Positions 1 to 7,133 of a DNA stretch of 8,063 nucleotides are shown piece by piece. The stretch spans positions 1 through 8,063 of the forward strand of contig JAIJUV010000110.1 in NCBI GenBank assembly GCA_022732315.1. The letters are read 5' to 3'. A program made the position numbers and the translations under genes. The notes beneath the pieces are model-generated. The model saw only the letters and a program-made list of their open reading frames with translations. It was not told the origin of the DNA and searched no databases. Source of the DNA: Prevotella sp. (GTDB lineage Bacteria; Bacteroidota; Bacteroidia; Bacteroidales; Bacteroidaceae). Position 1 is the stretch's first letter, and the number at the start of each line of letters is the position of its first letter.

Positions 1-252
1 GGGTCCTTACCCTATACCCAAGCCCTAAATCCCTACCATAGGGATTAGGGATGTAACCGCCCTCCGGTGCTCAGAACCGCTACGCTCTAAGGTTGGCGGG
101 GCATCAAAGGTCTCGCCATGGTTGTGCGGGCTGGGACCGCCTGGGGAAAGGTGGTGGCTGCTTAGGGTACTTTCTGTAAGTGTCCGAATTCTGGGCAACA
201 ATGATTCGATTGACAGATTTCTGGACCCATTAGTAAATTATCATATTATGTT
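1..252. other. Non-coding, hairpin-rich leader region with no supported gene
   Basis: I see no convincing gene here. Roughly 55-180 is much richer in GC than the A/T-rich DNA that starts near 230, so the composition changes sharply before the first gene. Several segments can pair: CCGCC at 57-61 with GGCGG at 95-99, enclosing AACC at 75-78 with GGTT at 91-94. On the minus strand an open frame of about 43 codons ends near 106, but it has no start codon after the preceding stop. A plus-strand frame at 122-310 has low-complexity GC-driven codons and runs into the SIR2 gene, so I do not accept it. The segment could be a dispersed intergenic repeat, a structured leader RNA or the decayed edge of the island. 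No Bacteroidota-type promoter (TTTG plus TAnnTTTG) is clear. Confidence 0.5.
10..50. repeat. CCCTA/TAGGG-rich inverted repeat (hairpin)
   Basis: The motif CCCTA occurs at 10-14, 23-27 and 31-35, and its complement TAGGG at 39-43 and 46-50. The arms 28-35 and 39-46 are perfectly complementary (8 bp) around a 3-base loop. CCCT at 23-26 also pairs with AGGG at 47-50 if A27 is bulged, giving a 12-bp stem. No T-run follows on either strand, so this is not a standard intrinsic terminator. It resembles REP-type intergenic palindromes, but I cannot name the family. Only a count of copies in the genome would tell. Confidence 0.6.
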
Positions 253-1476
253 ATGGAAGAGAAAATTCTTAATTTGCATTTCTATCAAGGTAAATCTAAC
301 TATCTTGTAGAAAACAATATAAAAGAAAAAGAATACAAACAAGCCGTTAAGGCAAAAATTGCAGAGTTCTTTAATATGAAGAACGTTTGTTTCCTCTTTG
401 GTGCTGGTACAAGTTGTCCTGCGATTCCGAATATGGCAGGGCTTTATGCAAAAGTTGAAAAGGCTTTGAAAGGCAATTATATGGAAAAACGTTTCGGCAA
501 GATTGCCAAGGCTTGTGACAACAAGTTGGAAGAGATTCTCTCTGTGCTATACTCAGGTAGAGCTTACTATCAAGGTTTTGGTGATGGTTATAAATATAGG
601 GAAGAGAAATGTTCTGACCTTATCAAGTTCATAGAAGAAATAATCTTTAAAAGTATCAATATTGATTTCGCCAAGGGTAAAGCTCCTGAAGTCCTTGAAA
701 CTTATAAATCCTTCTATCAAAAGATAGCTTTCCGCAACAAAGATTTATCTCGTATCTGTGTCTTTACCACCAACAATGACCTCTTTAATGAAAGGGCAAT
801 GGATAATCTGAATATCCATTATGTGAACGGGTTTAGTGGGGGAATAAAGAAACATTTCAATCCTGCCATGTTCAATTACACCTATTCAAAGCGTATGGAT
901 GTCAGTATTGACAAGTATGAGCCTGTGGAGAATATGGTGTACTTCTACAAGATTCATGGTTCTGTGAATTGGATTGATGATGATAAGGATGACTCCAACT
1001 TCTTTAGTATCATGGAGGACACAAATCCTAAATGGAAAGAAGACAAGAACATCCTGATTTATCCTACTCCTACCAAGCAAAATAAAAGTCTCGGTGCTCC
1101 ATATGTTGATTTGTTTAGAGAGTTTCAGCATCGCTTATTAGAGCCTAATACCGTTCTCTTTGTGATGGGGTATGGCTTTAACGATGAACATGTGAACGAC
1201 GTTATTTATCGAGCATTGGCTACCAATACGACTTTCAACCTTGTGGTAATCGACCATATAGCCGAGGATAAGCCAATATGCAAAATAGATGATAAACGTA
1301 TATTCCGACTTTGGGGTGAAGTGGAAAATCCAGATCCTAAAAAAGATAATATTCAAATGCATTACTTTGATTATACTGTAAGAGAATGGATGCCAAACTT
1401 GAATGCTTTTGCTCAGGAAGAGAAGATAGTTAAGGACTTTGTCAAAGGTCTCAAAGAAATGAGCAAGAAGGTTTAA
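253..1476 (+). CDS. SIR2-family NADase-like protein of a SIR2-HerA defence system
   Basis: This 407-residue protein has a sirtuin-type NAD-binding fold of the bacterial defence class (SIR2_2-like). Visible motifs, in order, are GAGTS at 50-54 (dinucleotide-binding loop), FTTNND at 171-176 (the family's TTN[YN]D signature), KIHGSVNW at 233-240 with the presumed catalytic His235, and GYGFNDEH at 306-313, typical of the C-terminal part of these proteins. It has no zinc-binding Cys4 module, unlike classical deacetylase sirtuins, which fits NAD+ hydrolysis rather than deacylation. Known SIR2-HerA systems use the SIR2 subunit to deplete NAD+ on phage infection while bound to a HerA hexamer; HerA is encoded 36 nt downstream here. 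The ATG at 253 follows an A/T-rich leader without a Shine-Dalgarno motif. The next in-frame Met (residue 42) sits only eight residues before GAGTS and would remove the N-terminal helix, so 253 is preferred. Activity is inferred, not shown. Confidence 0.9.
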   Translation: MEEKILNLHFYQGKSNYLVENNIKEKEYKQAVKAKIAEFFNMKNVCFLFGAGTSCPAIPNMAGLYAKVEKALKGNYMEKRFGKIAKACDNKLEEILSVLYSGRAYYQGFGDGYKYREEKCSDLIKFIEEIIFKSINIDFAKGKAPEVLETYKSFYQKIAFRNKDLSRICVFTTNNDLFNERAMDNLNIHYVNGFSGGIKKHFNPAMFNYTYSKRMDVSIDKYEPVENMVYFYKIHGSVNWIDDDKDDSNFFSIMEDTNPKWKEDKNILIYPTPTKQNKSLGAPYVDLFREFQHRLLEPNTVLFVMGYGFNDEHVNDVIYRALATNTTFNLVVIDHIAEDKPICKIDDKRIFRLWGEVENPDPKKDNIQMHYFDYTVREWMPNLNAFAQEEKIVKDFVKGLKEMSKKV

Positions 1477-1512
1477 TAGCACACTAGTTTGTAACCTTTA
1501 AAAAGTAAAGCT

Positions 1513-3558
1513 ATGAAGATAGGAAAAATTGTGTCTGTAGAATATGATAAGTTTCGGGTTCGGTTGTTTGCTACAACCAAGCATTCTACTGTATCTATCA
1601 ATGGACAGGTTTACTACTTTGGTAACATTGGTAGTTATTTGAAGGCGAACAATGCTACAGGCGACCAAATCTTGTGTGAAGTCAGTGCTATCTTGGATTA
1701 CAATCAAGAAGGGAAGCAGTTTTCTTCATTTAATCTGGATAGCTCTCGTGAGTTCATCGTCAAACCAATAGGAACGATAACTACTTCTGGGAAGTTTGCT
1801 ATGGGTGTAGGAATATTCCCTTCCTTGTATAGTGATGTGGAGATTGTTACGTTCCAAGATCTGCAGCAAATTCTGTCTTCTCAGATTGAAGAAGATGATG
1901 ATGATAAAATCCATCATTCGATAGATATTGGCTATAGCAAGAGTTTGATAAACTACAAAATATCATTAAGTATCAATAGACTTTTCAATATTCATACTGC
2001 CGTTTTAGGTAATAGTGGTAGCGGAAAATCTAATACAATTGCTCGCATTTTGCAGGAGGTCTTCCGTAAAGAGAATAACCATGCATATGGCTCCAAGGTT
2101 ATCTTGTTTGATTCCAATGGCGAATACCCAAAGGCTTTTAACAGAGAATTGAACGATGATATTCATGCGATATTCTATAAGCCTAATGCGGGTGATGTCG
2201 ATGAGGGTATGGTTAAGTTTACTCTGCCATATTATCTGATGAATCTTGATGAATGGTTGGCATTTTTGATGGCTTCAGAACGAACTCAAAAGCCTTTTTG
2301 GGATAACGTTCTGCAAGAGTGTTATAAGTTCTATCGAATGTTCAACACCAAGGAAGAGAATGTGGTTAAGCAATTTGCTAATTACATTAAATGGAAGACT
2401 TGGAAGATATTATCTGAAATTATAGCAAAAGCTGATTCTGATAGTTCAAAGATGACAATTGCTAAGGGGGCAATTCAGAAGATGAAAGATATTTATTCGT
2501 TGGTTCCTAAGCATGAAGTGCCTGACCAAGTAGTTGATGATTTGGACAACTTCTTTTCTGTATGTATAAAATTGTGTGTTGTATATTATGGTAATAACAA
2601 TAATTCCCTTTCTGAAGCTTTGCCTAAATTCATAAAGGATGAAGAAAATGCTCGGTATGTAAGTGTCGATTTGAAAGCTGGGGCAAATGCTCACTATGTG
2701 ACATCAACTCATCGTGATAATAATGGTGAAGCATTCGAGCAAATAGATGAAGGTTCTGCCATGAAGATAGACGAAGAGAAATTGAAATCTGGAGATTACT
2801 TCGATTACCGTTTTTTGAAAACTGCAGCTGAATTGGTTTTGTTGGAAGAGGAGGCTAAGGGTAATCTGCGTGTCAGAGAGTTCACTTCTACATTAATGAC
2901 GCGTCTGGATGTTTTTCTCTACAACGCAGAATGTAAGTTTATGAAAGAAACGAATTGTCGTTATGAAAATGAAGATGACTATTTGGCTAAGGTCTTCGGA
3001 ATTTCAGAAGAATCAAATGAAACTCAACTTATATGCATAGATTCAAGTGAGGTTGGAACAGATGTTCTTGAATTGATGACAAGTGTGGTAAGTCGTATTC
3101 TTTTTGATTATCGAAAGAAGCAAAAGGGAGAAAAACGTAGAAAACATCCTGTTCATTTGATATTGGATGAAGCTCATAGGTATATTAGAAAGGATACGGA
3201 ATATATCATGAGAGAGAACATTTTTGAGAAGATTGCCAGAGAGGGTAGAAAGTATTCTTTGTTCTTGATGATTTCATCTCAACGACCATCTGAGTTATCG
3301 CAGACTGTTTTATCACAATGTGGAAATTATATTGTGCATAGAATACAGAATGAAATAGACATGAATTATATTTATTCGGTTCTTCCATATTTTTCTTCTG
3401 ATTATGTCAATAAGATAAAACAGGCTGTGCCTGGTGAAGCTTTGATATTTGGCAACTGTGTACCCATGCCATTAATGGTAAAAGTAGAGCAAGCTTCGCC
3501 TGATCCAAATAGTGAAAATTGTAAAGTGGATGAAGAATGGTTTATGAAGTATCAATAG
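1513..3558 (+). CDS. herA: HerA-family hexameric P-loop ATPase (DUF87), partner of the SIR2 protein
   Basis: This 681-residue protein is an FtsK/HerA-superfamily ATPase. Residues 1 to about 95 form a beta-rich segment matching the HAS-barrel expected at a HerA N-terminus. The Walker A motif is GNSGSGKS at 166-173 (Lys172). Walker B is HLILDEAH at 548-555 (Asp552, Glu553). A HerA-typical ISSQRPSEL block lies at 587-595, with a Q/R pair (590-591) in the region used for sensing and the arginine finger. Between the motifs, about 230-500 is a largely helical insert. An acidic EEDDDDK tract lies at 126-132. In archaea HerA works with the NurA nuclease in DNA end processing; here the neighbour is SIR2, which identifies the defence variant, where HerA forms the hexameric scaffold or sensor that assembles the NADase. 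The start follows a 36-nt spacer with an A-rich stretch and no clear Shine-Dalgarno motif. The gene is intact. Confidence 0.92.
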   Translation: MKIGKIVSVEYDKFRVRLFATTKHSTVSINGQVYYFGNIGSYLKANNATGDQILCEVSAILDYNQEGKQFSSFNLDSSREFIVKPIGTITTSGKFAMGVGIFPSLYSDVEIVTFQDLQQILSSQIEEDDDDKIHHSIDIGYSKSLINYKISLSINRLFNIHTAVLGNSGSGKSNTIARILQEVFRKENNHAYGSKVILFDSNGEYPKAFNRELNDDIHAIFYKPNAGDVDEGMVKFTLPYYLMNLDEWLAFLMASERTQKPFWDNVLQECYKFYRMFNTKEENVVKQFANYIKWKTWKILSEIIAKADSDSSKMTIAKGAIQKMKDIYSLVPKHEVPDQVVDDLDNFFSVCIKLCVVYYGNNNNSLSEALPKFIKDEENARYVSVDLKAGANAHYVTSTHRDNNGEAFEQIDEGSAMKIDEEKLKSGDYFDYRFLKTAAELVLLEEEAKGNLRVREFTSTLMTRLDVFLYNAECKFMKETNCRYENEDDYLAKVFGISEESNETQLICIDSSEVGTDVLELMTSVVSRILFDYRKKQKGEKRRKHPVHLILDEAHRYIRKDTEYIMRENIFEKIAREGRKYSLFLMISSQRPSELSQTVLSQCGNYIVHRIQNEIDMNYIYSVLPYFSSDYVNKIKQAVPGEALIFGNCVPMPLMVKVEQASPDPNSENCKVDEEWFMKYQ

Positions 3559-3594
3559 GTTGCTTAATAAGAAATTTTTAAAAAACTAAGATAG

Positions 3595-3888
3595 ATGAAA
3601 ATGTATAGTTATATTGTGGCTTATGATCTTTGTAAGCCAGATCGTGATTATCAATCTTTATATGAAATGTTGCGCTCTTTCCCTAATTGGGGTAAAATGA
3701 CCGAATCTGTGTGGTGTATAGTTTCGCCATTGAGTCATAAGGAAGTACGTGATAACTTAATGGGTTGTTTAGATTCTAATGATAGACTTTTAGTTGTAGA
3801 AACTGGTCACCGTGCAGCATGGACTAATGTGATAGCTGATAATGAGTGGGTGAGAAAATATATAATACAAGATGAAGGAATCGTTTAA
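3595..3888 (+). CDS. Small Cas2/SinR-like ferredoxin-fold protein
   Basis: This 97-residue protein resembles the stand-alone Cas2-like group often labelled 'SinR family' in databases. It opens with YIVAYDL at 6-12, a beta strand ending in Asp11, where Cas2 and VapD-type proteins keep a metal-binding Asp. A helix follows, then a strand in TESVWCIVS (36-44), a second helix and the strand RLLVVETG (64-71). That is the beta-alpha-beta order of the Cas2/VapD ferredoxin-like fold. No CRISPR repeats or cas1 lie in the window, so an adaptation role is unlikely. The gene follows HerA after 36 nt, and its last 17 bases overlap the PIN-like gene, implying coupled translation and perhaps a protein pair. 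VapD-like relatives are RNases and Cas2 relatives can be nucleases or structural dimers; which applies here cannot be told. An alternative start at Met3 would change little. Confidence 0.75.
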   Translation: MKMYSYIVAYDLCKPDRDYQSLYEMLRSFPNWGKMTESVWCIVSPLSHKEVRDNLMGCLDSNDRLLVVETGHRAAWTNVIADNEWVRKYIIQDEGIV

Positions 3889-4852
3889 AGGTTTATGTAA
3901 TCTAAATGAAGATGAGTTAAAAGCTCTTTTGGAAAATTCTAAGACTTCTATTGTCATAGACACAGAAGTTCTTTTGATGCTTTTCCAAATGGAGGAGAAA
4001 AATTCTTCGGAATTACTGGATATACTAGAAAGTGAATGGCTGTCAGACAAACTTTGGATGCCACATGATGTTGGTTTTTCTTTTATGTGCAATGTAAATT
4101 CTTATATCGTAAGAGAAAGGCAATTGATTAATAATGCTAGAAAGCAATTAGAGAACTTTCATGATAATGTGATTAATATGAAATCGAATCCTTATCTCAA
4201 GGATGATGTACTGGCAAATTTTAAGGATACATTTGATAAAATCAAAACCAGTTTTGATTCTGATATCAATGCTCTTGATTTAGAACTTGAGAAGAATACC
4301 AAGAAGGAAAGGATTGATAAAATATTTACACAGGATAAAGTTGGTGTAAATTACACTGATGCCCAGTTGAGTGAGTTGTTCAGAAGAGGTGGTGAACGAT
4401 ATGGGAAGGAGATGCCACCTGGTAGGGACAATGGTAGTACTAGTGAACGAGAAAGATATAGAGACTATATTATTTGGAAGGAAATGCAAGGTTTTGCATC
4501 CTACTATAAAAGAAATATTGTCATGGTAAGGGGAAGTAAAACCAAGGACTGGTTTAATATGGATGATAATAATCGTATATTAGGTCCTAATCCCTCTATA
4601 GTTTCTGAATTTGCTATTAAAACAAAAGAAATTTCAGGTATTGCAGCTGATTTCTATTGTCTAGATCTTGTTTCATTTTTGAAGAAATGCCATAGATTCC
4701 AGTTTTTGCAGCAACCATCTGATAGCTTGTTGTCACAACTTAAAGATATGATAGTAGTGGCCAATTCCGATAAAAATGAAGTGTCTTCACAAAATAGAGT
4801 ATTATCAACCAATTCAATGAGTGTAGGAAACATTGGTGAAGTTAAAAAATAA
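3872..4852 (+). CDS. PIN-like domain protein (PIN_8/DUF4935-like), possibly catalytically degenerate
   Basis: This 326-residue protein has the layout of the long bacterial PIN-like family. The N-terminal strand SIVIDTEVLL (26-35) carries the first active-site Asp30. A LWMPHDVG segment (61-68) follows, then a long helical, charged insert (about 80-170), the RYGKEMPPG motif (176-184), RYRDYIIWKEM (195-205) with Asp198, and the strand NIVMVRGSKTKDWF (215-228). PIN domains are usually Mg2+-dependent ribonucleases using three or four acidic residues. Asp30 and Asp198 are present. From my memory of the family, position 70 (Ser here) is usually Glu, and the 'VTDD' after the last core strand is VRGS here, so two acids appear lost. 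The last 45 or so residues are polar and probably flexible. The gene starts inside the Cas2-like gene and ends 6 nt before the membrane-protein gene. The fold is fairly sure; nuclease activity is doubtful. Confidence 0.78.
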   Translation: MKESFKGLCNLNEDELKALLENSKTSIVIDTEVLLMLFQMEEKNSSELLDILESEWLSDKLWMPHDVGFSFMCNVNSYIVRERQLINNARKQLENFHDNVINMKSNPYLKDDVLANFKDTFDKIKTSFDSDINALDLELEKNTKKERIDKIFTQDKVGVNYTDAQLSELFRRGGERYGKEMPPGRDNGSTSERERYRDYIIWKEMQGFASYYKRNIVMVRGSKTKDWFNMDDNNRILGPNPSIVSEFAIKTKEISGIAADFYCLDLVSFLKKCHRFQFLQQPSDSLLSQLKDMIVVANSDKNEVSSQNRVLSTNSMSVGNIGEVKK

Positions 4853-4858
4853 CATACG

Positions 4859-5878
4859 ATGGAAGAGAAAAATCCATTTTCCTTATTTGATTTTCTTGGC
4901 TATTTCTTTCCAGGAGCGTTTGCCCTCTTGATAATATGGAGTTCATATATCGTTTGGACGAAAGAAGATATATTGCCAATTTCATATTTGTATGATAGCA
5001 TTTGTTATTATTCTAATGGTAAGTCTCTTGATCTTGTAAAGATTGCTGTTCCTTTTATTCTATGTGCATATATCTTAGGGCATCTTATTTCTTACTTGTC
5101 TGCGATAACTATCGAATTTTTCACGAATAAAGCTTTTGGTTATCCAAGTTTATATCTATTGAGCAACCAGAAAAAGAATGTTCACCATAATTTCTGGTAT
5201 GCAGATTTTGAGTACGAACCAATAAATAAGTGGCATGTTAATTTGGGAATTTGGGAATATTCATTTGAAGGGAAACTCCTAGTTATCAATTTCTTTAGGA
5301 ATTTAATTTTGAACTTTGATTTGCGATTAATATATCGTATCTTTCTCTGGATAATTATGTTCCCTGTATCAATCGTTGTGATGGGTATAAATTTTATTTC
5401 AACCCCGATTGTTAATTTCGTGACAAGACCTCAGGAGCGATATATCGTAAATTGTATAGAGGAGAAATTGTTTGCTTTGGCCGATGAACTCGGGGTAAAA
5501 AGACCCCCGATTAATCTTCAGTGTGATTTCCATAGGATAGTTATGCACTATGTTTATGTAAATTGTAAAGAGTGTCAAAGTAAGGTTGATAATTATGTAG
5601 CATTATATGGTTTTCTGAGAGCAATTACGCTAATTCTTTGTCTATTTACCGATTTTATAATTGCACAAACTTTGGTAATCCTAGCCAAACTAATTGGTAA
5701 AGAGGGATTTTGCGGCTTTATACAAAACTATAATATTTCATGGGCGAGCGTGATGATAGTGATTGTTTTGTGGTTTAGTACTATTATTGCTTATTTTGGC
5801 TATATAAAGTTTTTGAGAAGGTTTACATTAGAGAACTATATGACTTTGCTTTCATATAAAAAATATGATAGAAAGTGA
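4859..5878 (+). CDS. Multi-pass membrane protein of unknown function
   Basis: I do not recognise a named family for this 339-residue protein. It begins with a short polar stretch and FDFLGYFFPGAFALL (10-24), a pattern I associate with uncharacterised bacterial membrane proteins. Likely membrane segments are about 13-33, 61-84, 158-181, 250-277 and 294-316, giving five helices. A soluble loop (about 88-150) and a second one (about 186-245, with paired cysteines at 236 and 239, CKEC) lie between them. The C-terminal tail is basic. It has no signal peptidase site, transporter motif or catalytic motif that I can see. It starts 6 nt after the PIN-like gene and overlaps the next gene by 14 nt, so co-expression is likely. 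In this setting it might be a membrane anchor or a membrane-disrupting effector, but that rests on position alone. Confidence 0.8.
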   Translation: MEEKNPFSLFDFLGYFFPGAFALLIIWSSYIVWTKEDILPISYLYDSICYYSNGKSLDLVKIAVPFILCAYILGHLISYLSAITIEFFTNKAFGYPSLYLLSNQKKNVHHNFWYADFEYEPINKWHVNLGIWEYSFEGKLLVINFFRNLILNFDLRLIYRIFLWIIMFPVSIVVMGINFISTPIVNFVTRPQERYIVNCIEEKLFALADELGVKRPPINLQCDFHRIVMHYVYVNCKECQSKVDNYVALYGFLRAITLILCLFTDFIIAQTLVILAKLIGKEGFCGFIQNYNISWASVMIVIVLWFSTIIAYFGYIKFLRRFTLENYMTLLSYKKYDRK

Positions 5879-7025
5879 CTTGAAACTAGTATTAATGGGT
5901 GGTATGATGAAGCCTTATAAAGATTTGTTGGATATTTTCGCTTTTCTGAGATGTTGTCTTGGTTGTAAGGTGAATATGAGCAGGGTGATTGCTGGTATGG
6001 ACTGGCAGGAGCTGTATTCCTTTGCTTCTAAGCAGGCGTTGCTGGGGCTATGCTTTGAGGGTATAGAGCGATTGGGGATGGAGTATCCTGAGGAGTTGAA
6101 GCAGAACCCGATAGGGAGGGAACTGCTGATGCCCTGGATGGGTAAGGCGCAACAGATTCGCAGGCAGAACATGAAGGTGAATGCTGTGGCGAGCAAGCTC
6201 TTCTCAATGCTGAGAGAGGATGGGATGAGGTGCTGCATTCTGAAAGGGCAGGGGAATGCCTTGATGTATCCGAATCCTTTTTCCCGCACTCCTGGAGATA
6301 TTGATGTTTGGATTGATGCTAGTAGGGAGAGGATTATGGAATATGCTCAAAAGAAGTTTGAACTGGGGGATAATATCAGACTGCAGCATCTGGAGACTTC
6401 CTTGGATGGTGTGCCTGTAGAGTTGCATTTTTTTCCTTGCTCCATGAATAATCCTATCTATCATGCCAGGTTGCAGAAATGGTTTCGAAGGAATGCGGAT
6501 CTGCAATGCTCAAATGTTGTTAGCCTGCCCGATGGGGCAGGGGATATTGCTGTGCCGACGACGGCATTTAATGTTGTTTATCAGCTGACGCATCTGTATC
6601 ACCATTTCTTTGATGAAGGGATTGGAATGAGGCAAATCATTGACTATTACTATGTAGTGAATAATGATGAGTTATTAGTGATTAGAGATACTTTGCAGAG
6701 AGAATTGAAACATCTTGGATTGTGGAAGTTTGCAAGGGCGGTGATGTATGTGCTGCATGAGGCATTGGGACTATCTGGGGAGAAGATGATAGCTCCGATG
6801 GATGAGAAGCGAGGAAAGTTGTTGTTAGCAGAAATACTGAATGGTGGCAATTTCGGACAGCATTTCACCAAGTATGGGCATTTTACACAACAAGGAATGG
6901 CTAAGAAATATTTCCTGAAGATTTGGAGAAATATGCACTTCGTGCGATATTATCCTGCTGAGGCATTGAGTGAGCCAATCTTCAGAACTTGGCATTTCTT
7001 TTGGAGGATGAAGAATAAAAAATAA
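5865..7025 (+). CDS. Nucleotidyltransferase-fold protein (NTP_transf_5-like family)
   Basis: This 386-residue protein matches the uncharacterised nucleotidyltransferase family (PF14907 type) common in Bacteroidota, often within capsule or exopolysaccharide clusters. The helical N-terminus (about 15-110) is followed by the catalytic-type core: ILKGQG at 125-130, then RTPGDIDVWI at 141-150 with the Asp145-x-Asp147 metal pair, and PVELHF at 184-189 with Glu186 as the likely third acid. A conserved GIGMRQIIDYYY stretch lies at 252-263. The substrate is unknown; a polysaccharide-related role is the usual assumption, while a tie to MNT-type antitoxin nucleotidyltransferases is possible by fold only. 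The ATG at 5865 overlaps the membrane-protein gene by 14 nt. Met11, Met14 or Met15 (5895, 5904, 5907) are alternatives, and 5907 fits the region where similarity seems to begin. Lines sampled from this gene are about 53% GC, against about 32% in the gene before it, suggesting a separate origin. Confidence 0.8.
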   Translation: MIESDLKLVLMGGMMKPYKDLLDIFAFLRCCLGCKVNMSRVIAGMDWQELYSFASKQALLGLCFEGIERLGMEYPEELKQNPIGRELLMPWMGKAQQIRRQNMKVNAVASKLFSMLREDGMRCCILKGQGNALMYPNPFSRTPGDIDVWIDASRERIMEYAQKKFELGDNIRLQHLETSLDGVPVELHFFPCSMNNPIYHARLQKWFRRNADLQCSNVVSLPDGAGDIAVPTTAFNVVYQLTHLYHHFFDEGIGMRQIIDYYYVVNNDELLVIRDTLQRELKHLGLWKFARAVMYVLHEALGLSGEKMIAPMDEKRGKLLLAEILNGGNFGQHFTKYGHFTQQGMAKKYFLKIWRNMHFVRYYPAEALSEPIFRTWHFFWRMKNKK

Positions 7026-7133
7026 CGATATATCGGGCGAATGGCTCCTTATCTCCTTTTTAATGAAGCTACTTTTTTGTGAAAGAATTTAGTAGCCGAT
7101 TCTTAGAAAAAGAAACTTTAAAATAATATACGT
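7026..7133. other. Intergenic gap before the Ntn-hydrolase gene
   Basis: This 108-nt gap is the longest between genes after the leader and the most likely place for a separate promoter for the downstream gene. TTTG at 7076-7079 could serve as the upstream element of a Bacteroidota promoter, but I find no good TAnnTTTG at the right distance. GCTACT at 7068-7073 can pair with AGTAGC at 7091-7096, but the 17-base loop makes this weak. An A/T-rich stretch ending at 7130 leads into the start codon. Confidence 0.35.

Noticed and set aside
210..240. TTGACA at 210-215 as a sigma-70 -35 box for the SIR2 gene
   Set aside because: No matching -10 at 16-18 nt, and Bacteroidota promoters use a different consensus.
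122..310. Plus-strand open frame of 62 codons at the left end
   Set aside because: It lies in the GC-rich hairpin region, resembles no protein and overlaps the start of the well-supported SIR2 gene.
1485..1491. TAGTTTG as a Bacteroidota -7 element before HerA
   Set aside because: It is one base short of TAnnTTTG and has no upstream TTTG at proper distance; close spacing argues for one operon.
3595..3888. Cas2 of a CRISPR adaptation module
   Set aside because: No repeats, cas1 or other cas genes are present, and the sequence is closer to stand-alone Cas2/SinR-like proteins.
5915..6506. Minus-strand open frames opposite the nucleotidyltransferase gene
   Set aside because: They are shadows of a gene with clear family motifs on the plus strand; the same holds for the other minus-strand frames opposite SIR2, HerA and PIN-like genes.
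7026..7035. CGATATATCG palindrome after the nucleotidyltransferase gene
   Set aside because: A 10-base palindrome is expected several times by chance in 8 kb, and no second copy or operator context was seen.
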